DNA from: an uncultured Flavobacteriales bacterium
Lineage (GTDB): Bacteria > Bacteroidota > Bacteroidia > CAIKAF01
NCBI GenBank assembly: GCA_903837495.1
Contig: CAILUT010000056.1
Location: 1-64,000 of the forward strand
Length of the DNA stretch: 64,000 nucleotides
Direction: 5' to 3'
The position numbers were made by a program, and so were the translations under genes. Shown here in pieces: positions 43,944 to 52,882 of the stretch; the first letter of the stretch is position 1, and each line of letters begins with the position of its first letter. The notes beneath the pieces were generated by a model, which had not been told where the DNA came from, did not search any database, and saw only the letters and a program-made list of their open reading frames with translations.

Positions 43944-45302
43944 ATGAGTGCCTTGAATTCCCTGAAATCCATTAGTCCGATTGACGGTAGGTATGCCGGA
44001 ATTACGGCCGCAGCTTCTTCTTATTTTTCTGAATATGCCCTAATTAAGTACAGAATTCGGGTAGAAACTGAGTATTTTTTGGCCTTGTCGGATGCGCATT
44101 TGCCCGGCTTTCCACCTTTGCTGCGTGCACAAAAAGTAGGGTTGCGCGAACGGCTGCTCAAAATTCAAGATCAAGACGTGGTTTCTGTGAAAGAAATTGA
44201 AGCCCGGATAAACCACGACGTGAAAGCCGTAGAATATTTTATGCAGCAGGTCTTTGACGAGCTGGGAATGCCCCCTAAAAGCAAGGCTTTTATTCACTTT
44301 GGGCTTACCTCGCAAGACATCAACAATACCGCCATTCCCCTGTCGATTAAAGAATGGCAAGAAGAAGTGGCCGAGCCGTTGCTGCAAGACTTGATTCAGC
44401 ATTTGCGCGTGCAGGCCGAAGCTTTCAAGGACGTACCGATGCTGGCCCGCACGCACGGGCAACCGGCATCGCCGACCCGAATGGGCAAGGAGTGGATGGT
44501 GTTTGTAGAACGCCTCGAGAATCAAGCAAAGATGCTTCAATCTATTGATTTTCAATGCAAATTTGGGGGTGCAACCGGGAATTTCAATGCCCATTATGCG
44601 GCCTATCCGGAGCAGAACTGGCCGGCTTTTGCCGATCGGTTTTGCCGCGAGCACCTGGGTTTAGAGCGGCAACGCTTTACCACTCAAATTGAACACTACG
44701 ACATGTTGGGTGCTTTTTTTGATGCATGGAAGCGCATTGCCGTGATTCTTATCGATTTTTGCCGCGACGTTTGGCAGTATATTTCTATGGATTACTTCCG
44801 GCAGCGCATCCGCAAAAACGAAGTAGGCTCATCGGCTATGCCTCACAAAGTCAATCCGATAGACTTTGAAAATGCCGAAGGAAATTTACTGTGGAGCATT
44901 CCCATGCTGGAGTTTTTTCCGGTCAAGTTGCCCATAAGTCGTTTGCAGCGCGATTTGACCGACAGCACAGTGCTGCGCAATGTGGGCGTGCCCTTTTCGC
45001 ACTTGATGATAGCCCTAGTCTCGATTAAAAAAGGGTTAGGAAAAATAAAATTGAACGCCCAGGCTATTATGGACGATTTAGACCGGCATCCCGAGGTGAT
45101 TGCCGAGGCCATTCAGACAATACTGCGGCGCGAGGGCTTGGCCGATGCCTACGATAAACTAAAGGACTTTTCGCGCACCGGCGAATCGCTAAGTCTGCAG
45201 CATTTGCAGGCCTTTGTGCGCAGTTTGCAGTTGAATTCTGAGCTTGAAAATGAATTGATGGCCCTGCAACCCCGCCAATATTTGGGCGATTTTTTGCATT
45301 AA
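43944..45302 (+). CDS. purB: Adenylosuccinate lyase
   Basis: 452 residues from the ATG at 43944. Fumarase/aspartase superfamily: SPIDGRYAGIT at the N-terminus, TSQDINNTA near 120, the catalytic His region LARTHGQPASPT near 170, and the signature loop SSAMPHKVNPIDFENAEGN around Ser296-Ser297. It cleaves SAICAR and adenylosuccinate in purine synthesis. Length and C-terminus match the E. coli-type long form. Structured element C lies just upstream, but I see no purine riboswitch core. Confidence 0.97.
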   Translation: MSALNSLKSISPIDGRYAGITAAASSYFSEYALIKYRIRVETEYFLALSDAHLPGFPPLLRAQKVGLRERLLKIQDQDVVSVKEIEARINHDVKAVEYFMQQVFDELGMPPKSKAFIHFGLTSQDINNTAIPLSIKEWQEEVAEPLLQDLIQHLRVQAEAFKDVPMLARTHGQPASPTRMGKEWMVFVERLENQAKMLQSIDFQCKFGGATGNFNAHYAAYPEQNWPAFADRFCREHLGLERQRFTTQIEHYDMLGAFFDAWKRIAVILIDFCRDVWQYISMDYFRQRIRKNEVGSSAMPHKVNPIDFENAEGNLLWSIPMLEFFPVKLPISRLQRDLTDSTVLRNVGVPFSHLMIALVSIKKGLGKIKLNAQAIMDDLDRHPEVIAEAIQTILRREGLADAYDKLKDFSRTGESLSLQHLQAFVRSLQLNSELENELMALQPRQYLGDFLH

Positions 45303-45343
45303 AAACGCAGCGTTTTTTAAAGGCTTTGGGTTGAAAAATTGGG

Positions 45344-45481
45344 GCGCCTTTTCCCGCTTTCACCTGTAGTGAACGGCGGCCCAACCTGCAAACAGGGCCT
45401 TGCGGTGGCTCCCAAGGTCGCCTCCTAAGGCGCTGTTTGCTGGGTTGGGCCGCCGTTCACTGCCGGTTCAATCGGGGGCGC
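45344..45481 (-). repeat. 140-nt structured element, copy D
   Basis: Read on the minus strand: outer stem GCGCC-CCCG with CGGG-AAAA-GGCGC, ATTGAACC and GGTGAAAG boxes, and the longest arms of the family, about 27 bp, nearly perfect (GTGAACGGCGGCCCAACC with GGTTGGGCCGCCGTTCAC). The core GGAGGCGACCTTGGGAGCC is at 45425-45407. It sits between the purB and mdh 3' ends. Confidence 0.88.
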
Positions 45482-45544
45482 GGGCCGCCTTCAAGTTCAA
45501 CACAGTTTGTTTTTTTTTACTGTGAGTTGCTTTGTCGTTTTTGC

Positions 45545-45580
45545 AAAAAAAAAGGCGACCCCGCCATGTGCGGGGTCGCC
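45545..45580 (-). terminator. Terminator of mdh
   Basis: An 11-bp perfect stem (GGCGACCCCGC with GCGGGGTCGCC), a 5-base loop, and nine A on the plus strand that read as a T-tract after the hairpin for the minus-strand mdh transcript. Confidence 0.9.
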
Positions 45581-45601
45581 TGTAAAACGAAATTGAAACG
45601 C

Positions 45602-46534
45602 TTAGGCGTTCATGTTGTCCAACACATTCATGACCTCTTTTACAGATTTGGCCGATTCCTTGACCAATTCCATTTCGGCCTCGGTCAGGTCTAATTCTAT
45701 GATGCGTTCAATGCCTTTGGCACCTAAAACAACGGGAACGCCCAGGTAAATGTCTTTCAAGCCATACTCTCCTGAAAGCCAAGTGCAAACGGGGAAAATC
45801 CGTTTTTGGTCGCGCACAATGGCTTCCACCATTTGAGCGGCTGCCGCCCCGGGAGCAAACCAAGCACTGGTTCCCATGAGGTTGACCAGCTCGCCGCCTC
45901 CTTTTTTGGTGCGTTCTACGATGGCGTCCAACGCTGCTTGGTCAATCATTTCGGTAACAGGAATTCCGCTCACCGTGGTGTATCGGGGTAGGGGAACCAT
46001 GGTATCGCCGTGGCCGCCCAACAGCATTGCTTGAATGTCTTTGGGCGAAACGTTTAGGGCTTCGGCCAAAAAGGCACGGTAGCGGGCGGTATCTAAGATT
46101 CCGGCCATTCCCATTACCCGCTGCGAAGGGATTTTCGCGGTTAGGTAAGCACAGTAAGTCATTACATCTAAGGGGTTTGAAACCACAATGATGATGGCAT
46201 CGGGGGAGTATTTAATGATGTTTTCGGTTACCGACTTAACAATTCCGGCATTGGTCGCAATCAAATCGTCGCGGCTCATGCCCGGTTTGCGTGGCAGGCC
46301 TGAGGTAATAACCACCACATCGGAACCGGCGGTGGGTTCGTAGTTGTTGGTGTAGCCTTTTACTCGGGTGTTGTAGTAATTCACCGGAGCTGTTTGCCAC
46401 ATATCCAGCGATTTGCCTTCGGCAAGACCTTCTTTAATGTCAATTAAAATGACCTCATTGGCCAGTTCTTTGTGGGCAATTACATCGGCGCATGTTGCTC
46501 CAACGTTGCCAGCTCCTACGACAGTGATTTTCAT
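45602..46534 (-). CDS. mdh: Malate dehydrogenase, NAD-dependent
   Basis: 310 residues, LDH-like MDH type. Rossmann motif GAGNVGAT, Asp32 after the second strand (LIDIKEG) selecting NAD, substrate residues Arg82 and Arg88 (PRKPGMSRDD), Asp149/Arg151 (LDTARYR) and catalytic His175 (GGHGD). Arg at position 82, where lactate dehydrogenases have Gln, supports malate. It oxidises malate to oxaloacetate in the TCA cycle. Monocistronic, with its own promoter and terminator. Confidence 0.96.
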   Translation of the reverse strand: MKITVVGAGNVGATCADVIAHKELANEVILIDIKEGLAEGKSLDMWQTAPVNYYNTRVKGYTNNYEPTAGSDVVVITSGLPRKPGMSRDDLIATNAGIVKSVTENIIKYSPDAIIIVVSNPLDVMTYCAYLTAKIPSQRVMGMAGILDTARYRAFLAEALNVSPKDIQAMLLGGHGDTMVPLPRYTTVSGIPVTEMIDQAALDAIVERTKKGGGELVNLMGTSAWFAPGAAAAQMVEAIVRDQKRIFPVCTWLSGEYGLKDIYLGVPVVLGAKGIERIIELDLTEAEMELVKESAKSVKEVMNVLDNMNA

Positions 46535-46565
46535 AAGCTACGTTTGATTAATTTTGACGTTCAGG

Positions 46566-46573
46566 CAAAGATA
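46566..46573 (-). promoter_or_regulatory. -7 box of mdh
   Basis: TATCTTTG on the minus strand (46573 to 46566), a perfect TAnnTTTG, 31 bases before the ATG. Confidence 0.65.
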
Positions 46574-46638
46574 AAAAACCATAAGCATTGGCCCCGAAAA
46601 TCCACCATCTTTTTGTTTTTTTTCGTACACTTGAGATA

Positions 46639-48522
46639 ATGAAGGGTTTTATCCGTTCTGTTGTTTTCGCATTGGTGCTTTTTGTGCTGGGTTTTGCTGG
46701 CCAAAAGACCTATGCCCAAACCCCCACCACTTCCGATTGCCTCGGGGCAACTCCTGTGTGCAACAGCCTGTACGATGTTCCGGTGTTAAACCCCCAGCCC
46801 AATAATTTTCTCAACGAAATCAGTTCCTCCTTGAGTTGCTTGAATGGAGAAACCAACGGGCAGTGGTATGTTTTTACCATACAATCGAACGGGAATTTAG
46901 GTTTTAACATTATTCCATACACTGGAACCAGCGATTACGATTGGGCTTTGTTTAATCTGACCAATTTCAACTGTTCTGATATTGCCAGCAATGCGGCCTT
47001 GGAAGTCATTTGCAATTTCAGTGCCCAAACCACGAACAACGGAATAACGGGGGCCAATGGGCAATTGGGCGACCAGAACGAGCCAATGCTGCCGGTGGTT
47101 CAGGGCCAAACCTTTGCTTTATACATTTCAAACTATACGTTTGGTCAAAATCAAAGTGGATATCAATTGGATTTTTCCATTAGTACTGCCGCTGTTCCCG
47201 ATAATACGCCCCCTTCTTTGGTCTCGGTTTCGCCTTCGGCGGCCTGCAATGCACAACGGTTGGTGTTGGAATTTTCTGAAAACATAGAGTGCAGTTCGGT
47301 TCAAGCCGCCGATTTTCAGGTGCAAGGCCCCAATGGGCCGGTGGGCGTTTTGTCGGTTTTTTCGTCGGATTGCGCTGCTGGAGCCAGCTACGGCCGAACC
47401 TTTGAACTTGTACTTGCGAGCCCCCTAACGGGCAGCGGGCAGTTTTCGGTTCAGGTGCTGGGCTCCATTTCAGATGTGTGCGGGAATCTGTTGTCGGGCG
47501 CACCGCCGTTCAACTTTGATTACATCAGTTTGCTGCTCAACATGGGCAGTACCGATTCGCAGTGCCCTGTTGACGATGGAACGGCCAGCGTCAATGTGGT
47601 TGGGGGCATAGCTCCGTATTCCTACGTTTGGAACGATCCAGCGGCTCAAACCACCCCTACAGCAACAGGGCTGCCCCGCGGCTACTACACCGTAACCGCA
47701 ACCGACGCTCAGGGCTGTTCGGCTTCAGATAGCGTTTACGTTGGCGACCCTACGGCCTTTGTTTTGCAGGTGCTGTCCATAAGCGATACCTGCTACCAAG
47801 GTTTTGGTCAATTCCAAATTGTGCCGGTGGGGCCAACAGCTCCCTTTGCTTATATTTGGAACGATACCTTGCCGGGCGGCGATGTTTTGGCGAATTTAAT
47901 GGGCGGGCAATGGATCAAGGTGCAGGTTGTTGATGCCAACGGTTGCAAACGCGATACCCTGCTTCAAGTGGGCGTTGAATTGAACGACAGCCTGACGGCA
48001 TATTTTACGGTGGACCAAGATGTGGTGGATTTTTTGACTCCCGAGGTTAGCTTTAGCAATGCCTCGCTTTTTGAAACCAGTATTTTTTGGGACATGGACG
48101 ACGGTTCCAGCTACGTGTTGCCCTTTTTTACCCACAGTTTCGACAGCATAGGCAAGTTTGAAGTAACCTTGTATGCCTACGACCGCAACGGCTGTGTAGA
48201 TACCTTTACCCAAGTAATTGAGGTGGACTATCATTTTTCTTTGTTTGTACCCACGGCCTTTACCCCCAACCAAGACGGGAAAAACGAGCGGTTTAGAATA
48301 ACAGGAGTAGGAATGAACCCCAATGCCTTTCGCATGTGGATTTTTGATCGATGGGGCCAAGCCATCTATGAAACCAACAATATGGATTACGGCTGGGACG
48401 GCAGTTGGCATGGCTCAGCTCCAGGAGCAGCTCCGGCAGGAGTCTATGCCTACAAAATTGAGGTTGATGAAATGGACGGAACCCCTAGGGACTTTTTGGG
48501 GAAAGTGGTTTTGATTCGGTAG
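46639..48522 (+). CDS. Secreted protein with type B (CHU_C, gliding-associated) T9SS sorting domain
   Basis: 627 residues from the ATG at 46639; a TACACTTG box ends 5 bases earlier. Signal peptide about 1-27 (QKTYAQ). Domains: an N-terminal beta-sandwich with four Cys (about 30-200), an Ig-like 'SVSPSAACNAQRLVLEFSENI' unit (about 205-310), two SprB-type repeats (GTASVNVVGGIAPYSYVWND and FGQFQIVPVGPTAPFAYIWND), a PKD-like unit (about 470-540) and a C-terminal CHU_C domain (FVPTAFTPNQDGKNERF, RWGQAIYET, PAGVYAYKIEV). CHU_C proteins are T9SS type B cargo, which needs a PorP/SprF-type partner; none is adjacent. Role: surface adhesin or gliding-associated protein. Confidence 0.92.
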   Translation: MKGFIRSVVFALVLFVLGFAGQKTYAQTPTTSDCLGATPVCNSLYDVPVLNPQPNNFLNEISSSLSCLNGETNGQWYVFTIQSNGNLGFNIIPYTGTSDYDWALFNLTNFNCSDIASNAALEVICNFSAQTTNNGITGANGQLGDQNEPMLPVVQGQTFALYISNYTFGQNQSGYQLDFSISTAAVPDNTPPSLVSVSPSAACNAQRLVLEFSENIECSSVQAADFQVQGPNGPVGVLSVFSSDCAAGASYGRTFELVLASPLTGSGQFSVQVLGSISDVCGNLLSGAPPFNFDYISLLLNMGSTDSQCPVDDGTASVNVVGGIAPYSYVWNDPAAQTTPTATGLPRGYYTVTATDAQGCSASDSVYVGDPTAFVLQVLSISDTCYQGFGQFQIVPVGPTAPFAYIWNDTLPGGDVLANLMGGQWIKVQVVDANGCKRDTLLQVGVELNDSLTAYFTVDQDVVDFLTPEVSFSNASLFETSIFWDMDDGSSYVLPFFTHSFDSIGKFEVTLYAYDRNGCVDTFTQVIEVDYHFSLFVPTAFTPNQDGKNERFRITGVGMNPNAFRMWIFDRWGQAIYETNNMDYGWDGSWHGSAPGAAPAGVYAYKIEVDEMDGTPRDFLGKVVLIR

Positions 48523-48581
48523 GGGTGCATTTTAGAACAACCCTAAGTAAAAATTTAGTGTAAAATTAGCACCTTTGTGGC

Positions 48582-49604
48582 ATGCGAATAGTATTGACAG
48601 GTGCCGCCGGCTTTATTGGTTCACACACCCTAGTTGTTCTGCAAGAACTGGGACACCAAGTGGTTGCCATTGATGATTTTTCAAACTCAGAACCCCATAT
48701 TCCTGCGCGAATTCAGGAAATTACGGGCAAGGCTGCCGAATGGATTGAAGTGGACATTGCTCGCCCCGGAGCCCTGGTGCAGGCCTTGAAATCGGGACCT
48801 GCGGTGGATGGAATCATTCATTTTGCCGCATTCAAAGCCGTTGAAGAATCGGTAAACCAGCCTTTAAAATACTACCGCAACAACCTGTATGGATTGGTCG
48901 AAGTGTTGGATTGCATGCGGGAACTTCAAATCCGCAATTTGGTGTTTTCTTCTTCTTGTACCGTATATGGAAATCCCGAGCGGCTTCCGGTTGATGAATC
49001 GGCCCCATTTCGTCCGGCCGTTTCGCCCTATGGCGAAACCAAACAAATGGGCGAACGGATATTGGTAGATAGCTTAAAGGCCCACCCAGAATTGCGGGCC
49101 TGCATTCTTAGGTATTTCAATCCCATCGGAGCCCACCCCAGCGGTTTAATCGGGGAGCTTTGCCGAGGCGTGCCCAGCAACCTAATTCCCTACATTACCC
49201 AAACTGCCATCGGCAAACGAGAGCGTTTGCGCATTTTTGGGAACGATTATTCGACCGCAGATGGAACCTGCATCCGCGATTTTATTCATGTCAGCGATTT
49301 GGCCGATGCCCACGTTCGGGCTTTGGATTATTTGAAAACGACCGATACAAACCCCTGTATTTTTAATGTTGGTACCGGGAATGGGGTCAGCGTGCAAGAG
49401 GCGGTTGATACGTTCAGTGCCATTTGGGGCAAGCCCCTGCCGGTAGAATATGCGCCAAGAAGGGCCGGCGATGTGGAGCAGATTTGGTCGGATACCCAAA
49501 AAATTGAGCGGGAATTGGGCTGGACAGCCCAGCGCAATTTGGCCGACGCCCTTCAAGATGCTTGGCGTTGGGAGCAAAACCTAGCCAAAGATCGGCGGAA
49601 ATAG
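48582..49604 (+). CDS. galE: UDP-glucose 4-epimerase
   Basis: 340 residues, normal length. Extended SDR: NAD motif GAAGFIG (7-13), Asp31-Asp32 (AIDDFSN), catalytic Ser124/Ser125 with Tyr150 and Lys154 (YGETK), and RYFNPIGAHPSG in the substrate domain. It interconverts UDP-glucose and UDP-galactose for envelope polysaccharides. The box CACCTTTG (48570-48577) ends 4 bases before the ATG, suggesting a leaderless transcript. The gene follows the CHU_C gene by 59 bases but probably has this separate promoter. Confidence 0.95.
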   Translation: MRIVLTGAAGFIGSHTLVVLQELGHQVVAIDDFSNSEPHIPARIQEITGKAAEWIEVDIARPGALVQALKSGPAVDGIIHFAAFKAVEESVNQPLKYYRNNLYGLVEVLDCMRELQIRNLVFSSSCTVYGNPERLPVDESAPFRPAVSPYGETKQMGERILVDSLKAHPELRACILRYFNPIGAHPSGLIGELCRGVPSNLIPYITQTAIGKRERLRIFGNDYSTADGTCIRDFIHVSDLADAHVRALDYLKTTDTNPCIFNVGTGNGVSVQEAVDTFSAIWGKPLPVEYAPRRAGDVEQIWSDTQKIERELGWTAQRNLADALQDAWRWEQNLAKDRRK

Positions 49605-49627
49605 CCTTCAACTATTCTGGAAAGGCA

Positions 49628-49658
49628 TTGCCGTTCCCCATGTCCCTTCCTATCTTTA
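49628..49658 (+). promoter_or_regulatory. Promoter of polA-fluC
   Basis: TTG at 49628-49630, 20-base spacer, TATCTTTA at 49651-49658. The ATG follows after only 4 bases, so transcription should begin at or next to the start codon. Confidence 0.65.
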
Positions 49659-49662
49659 CCCC

Positions 49663-52482
49663 ATGAATTCAAACGGCAGCCCATCTAATTTGGTCTTGAT
49701 CGATGGCTATGCCATGGTGTATCGGGCCTATTTCGCCTTTATTAAAAATCCCAGGGTGAATTCAAAGGGCATAAATACTTCGGCCTCCTTTGGTTTTACC
49801 AATTTGCTCAACGATTTGCGGCGCAAATTGCGTCCAACCCACCTGGCGGTTGTGTTTGACCCCGCCGGCGATCACGGGGAGCGTGCGGAAATATACCCAG
49901 AATACAAAGCCCACCGAGAGGCCATGCCGGAAGATTTGCGGAACTCCTTGCCGCACATTGTAGCCATTTTGGACGCGCTGAATATCCCACTGATTCAAGT
50001 AGAAGGCTTCGAGGCCGATGACGTAATCGGCACCCTGGCCATCCAAGCCGAAGAACGGGGGTTAATCACCTACATGGTAACCAGCGACAAAGATTATGGG
50101 CAACTGGTTAGTGAAAAGCGATTGTGGTTCCGCCCAGGCCGAATGGGCAGTCCAGACCAAATTTTGGGCCCAGCCGAAGTATGCGAAAAATTCCAAGTCA
50201 ATCAACCCATTCAAGTGATTGATTTGCTGGGTTTGATGGGCGACGCCTCAGACAACATTCCCGGCATTCCGGGGGTGGGCGAAAAAACAGCCGTAAAATT
50301 GCTGGCCGATTATGGAAGTGTAGAAGGCGTCTTGGAAAAGCAGGCTGAGATATCAGGAAAGCTTGGAGAGCGCATCCGTGAACATGCGCACCTGGCTTTG
50401 GTATCGAAAAAACTCGCCACCATTGTGCTGGATGTCCCAATAGAATGGACAGAAGAAGGACTGCGCTGCCGCGAGCCGAATGCCGAGGCGTTGGGCAGGG
50501 TTTTTGGGGACTTGGAATTTCGGAATTTGGCCGAGCGAATGTTGGGCAATGCCATTCCTGCCCCCGCCCCTTTAGCCATTCCAAAGGCCGCAACACAAGA
50601 TTTGTTTAGTTATCAAGAAGAGTGGGAGGCAAGTCCGGTGGAACTGCCAAGGACAGAGCCCCTGAAATGGAAAACCATACAAACGGAGCCGCATCAGTAT
50701 TTCGTGGTAAACGATTCCAATTGGAGGGCCGACCTGCTGCATCAACTGATGCAAGAGCCCAGCCTTGTTCTGGACACCGAAACCACCAACATCGACCCCT
50801 TGAAGGCCGAATTGGTGGGATTGGTTTTTAGCATACAACCTGGGCAAGCATTTTATTTGCCCATGCCAGAAGACCAAGGGCAGGTGCAGGTTTTGGTTCA
50901 AGAGTTTGCCCCCTTGTGGGCACGTACCGACTTGGAATGGATTGGGCAAAACATAAAATACGACCTGCTGGTGCTTCGGAACTACGGTGTTGCCTTGAAG
51001 GGAAAACTCTTTGATACCATGCTGGCGCATTACGTAATGGAGCCAGAACTAAGGCACAACTTGGATTTTATGGCCCGAACCTATTTAGGCTATGAAACCA
51101 TACCTACCGAAGCCCTGTTGGGTCCTAAAGGGAAACAGCAAAAAACCATGCGTGATGTTGCGGTGAAAGAGGTGGCGGATTATGCCTGCGAAGACGCCGA
51201 TATTACTGGGCAATTGGCTTCGCATTTTAGGCCTCTGTTGGAGAAAGCCGGGGTAAGTTATTTGTTTAACGAAGTTGAAATGCCCTTGGTTGGAGTTTTG
51301 GCCGATATGGAATGGGAAGGGGTGAACATAGATTCGGAACGGCTGGCCGAGCTAAGCCTTACTTTTGGAAAGCAAATTGAGAGCGAAGACGGCATTATTC
51401 AAGAGATGGCAGGCATGCAATTCAATACGGCTTCGCCGAAGCAATTGGGAGAAGTGCTTTTTGACCATCTAAAGCTAGATGCAAAAGCAAAAAAAACCCG
51501 AACGGGTCAGTATGCCACCAACGAAGAAACCTTAAAGAAATTGGAAGGGAAACATCCGATTGTGGAGCATATATTTGAGTTGAGGGAGCTGCAAAAATTG
51601 AAAGGGACCTACTTGGATGCCTTGCCCGATTTGCGTTTGCCCCGCAGCGGGCGGGTTCATACCAGTTTTAATCAGGCGGTAGCGGCAACCGGTCGATTGA
51701 GCTCTACCAACCCCAATCTGCAGAACATTCCCAACAGGACCGCCCGGGGGCGCGACATTCGTACCGCCTTTGTGCCTCGTTCTGCCGAATTTCGACTGGT
51801 TTCGGCCGACTACAGCCAGGTGGAATTGCGGCTGATTGCGGAGTTGAGTGGGGAAGAGCGGATGAAGGAGGCCTTTCGACTTGGTCAGGATATTCATTCC
51901 GCAACCGCCGCCCGGATTTTTGGTGTGCCGCTTGAACAGGTAGAAAAAAGCATGCGGAATAAAGCTAAAATGGTGAATTTTGGTATTATTTATGGCATTT
52001 CGGCTTTTGGCTTGGCACAGCGTTTGGGCATACCGCGCGGGGAAGCGGCCGACATCATTTCGGCCTATGTGGCGACCTACCCAGGAATTCGCGATTACAT
52101 GGATTCGCAGGTGGAATTTGCCCGGAATCACGGCTATGTAGAAACCTTAATGGGGCGGCGGCGCTACCTTAGAGACATCGCCTCGGCCAACCATACCGTG
52201 CGCGGATTTGCCGAACGAAACGCCATCAATGCCCCCATTCAAGGCTCGGCCGCCGATATTATTAAGCTGGCTATGATTCGAATTCAACATGCCATGCAGC
52301 AAGAGCAGCTTAAAAGCCGATTGGTGTTGCAGGTGCACGATGAATTGGTGTTTGATGCCCATGTTTCGGAACTTGACCGCGTGGTTGAATTGGCCAAAAC
52401 ACACATGCCGGCGGCGTATCCGCTGTCGGTGCCCTTAGAAGTACAGGTTGGAATAGGAAGCAATTGGCTTGAAGCACATTGA
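49663..52482 (+). CDS. polA: DNA polymerase I
   Basis: 939 residues, full length. 5'-3' exonuclease domain about 1-300 (FDPAGDHGERAEIYPEYKAHR, GDASDNIPGIPGVGEKTA); 3'-5' exonuclease domain from about 365 with an intact DTE motif (Asp371, Glu373), so proofreading is likely retained; polymerase domain to the end with motif A DYSQVELRLIAELSG, the O-helix RNKAKMVNFGIIYGISAFG and motif C QVHDELVFDA. It fills gaps in repair and removes Okazaki primers. fluC starts 4 bases after its stop. Confidence 0.97.
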   Translation: MNSNGSPSNLVLIDGYAMVYRAYFAFIKNPRVNSKGINTSASFGFTNLLNDLRRKLRPTHLAVVFDPAGDHGERAEIYPEYKAHREAMPEDLRNSLPHIVAILDALNIPLIQVEGFEADDVIGTLAIQAEERGLITYMVTSDKDYGQLVSEKRLWFRPGRMGSPDQILGPAEVCEKFQVNQPIQVIDLLGLMGDASDNIPGIPGVGEKTAVKLLADYGSVEGVLEKQAEISGKLGERIREHAHLALVSKKLATIVLDVPIEWTEEGLRCREPNAEALGRVFGDLEFRNLAERMLGNAIPAPAPLAIPKAATQDLFSYQEEWEASPVELPRTEPLKWKTIQTEPHQYFVVNDSNWRADLLHQLMQEPSLVLDTETTNIDPLKAELVGLVFSIQPGQAFYLPMPEDQGQVQVLVQEFAPLWARTDLEWIGQNIKYDLLVLRNYGVALKGKLFDTMLAHYVMEPELRHNLDFMARTYLGYETIPTEALLGPKGKQQKTMRDVAVKEVADYACEDADITGQLASHFRPLLEKAGVSYLFNEVEMPLVGVLADMEWEGVNIDSERLAELSLTFGKQIESEDGIIQEMAGMQFNTASPKQLGEVLFDHLKLDAKAKKTRTGQYATNEETLKKLEGKHPIVEHIFELRELQKLKGTYLDALPDLRLPRSGRVHTSFNQAVAATGRLSSTNPNLQNIPNRTARGRDIRTAFVPRSAEFRLVSADYSQVELRLIAELSGEERMKEAFRLGQDIHSATAARIFGVPLEQVEKSMRNKAKMVNFGIIYGISAFGLAQRLGIPRGEAADIISAYVATYPGIRDYMDSQVEFARNHGYVETLMGRRRYLRDIASANHTVRGFAERNAINAPIQGSAADIIKLAMIRIQHAMQQEQLKSRLVLQVHDELVFDAHVSELDRVVELAKTHMPAAYPLSVPLEVQVGIGSNWLEAH

Positions 52483-52486
52483 TGGT

Positions 52487-52870
52487 ATGATGAGTTTAAA
52501 GAATGCGGTTTGGGTGTTTTTGGCGTGCGGCAGCGGAGGCTTGGTGCGCTTTGCCATTCAATGGGGCTGTTCGCTTTGGATTCCGATGGCTTGGCAAGGT
52601 TGGGGAACCGTATTGAGCAACGGCTTGGCCTGTTTTTTGGCCGGACTGTTAAGTGGGGTTCTTGCGGCGGGAAGCAATCTGCGTTTGGCTTTGCTGACCG
52701 GATTTTGCGGTGGGTTAAGTACCTTTTCGGCCTTTGCCTTGGATTATTTGCCTTTGGTGCGTGAGGGGCAATGGGCGGCTTGGGTGTATTTGGCGGCTCA
52801 GGTTTTGTTCGGATTGGCAATGGCCTGGCTTGGCTTGGCCCTAGTAGGAAATCTAAGAACCGTGGCTTAA
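52487..52870 (+). CDS. crcB: Fluoride channel FluC/CrcB
   Basis: 127 residues from the first of two adjacent ATGs at 52487. Four transmembrane helices; family motifs GSGGLVRFAI, GTVLSNGLACFLAGL and GFCGGLSTFSAFALD (usually GxxGGxTTFSTF). Fluc proteins are dual-topology dimers that export fluoride. Two small changes from consensus are seen: Ser for the first Thr in STFSAF, and Ala for the second. It is cotranscribed with polA, so I find no fluoride riboswitch. Convergent with dinB across 12 bases. Confidence 0.9.
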   Translation: MMSLKNAVWVFLACGSGGLVRFAIQWGCSLWIPMAWQGWGTVLSNGLACFLAGLLSGVLAAGSNLRLALLTGFCGGLSTFSAFALDYLPLVREGQWAAWVYLAAQVLFGLAMAWLGLALVGNLRTVA

Positions 52871-52882
52871 GGCCTGTTTTTT

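Noticed and set aside
52483-52487. Fluoride riboswitch before fluC
   Set aside because: Only 4 bases separate polA and fluC, so there is no room, and no aptamer-like fold stands out at the polA 3' end.
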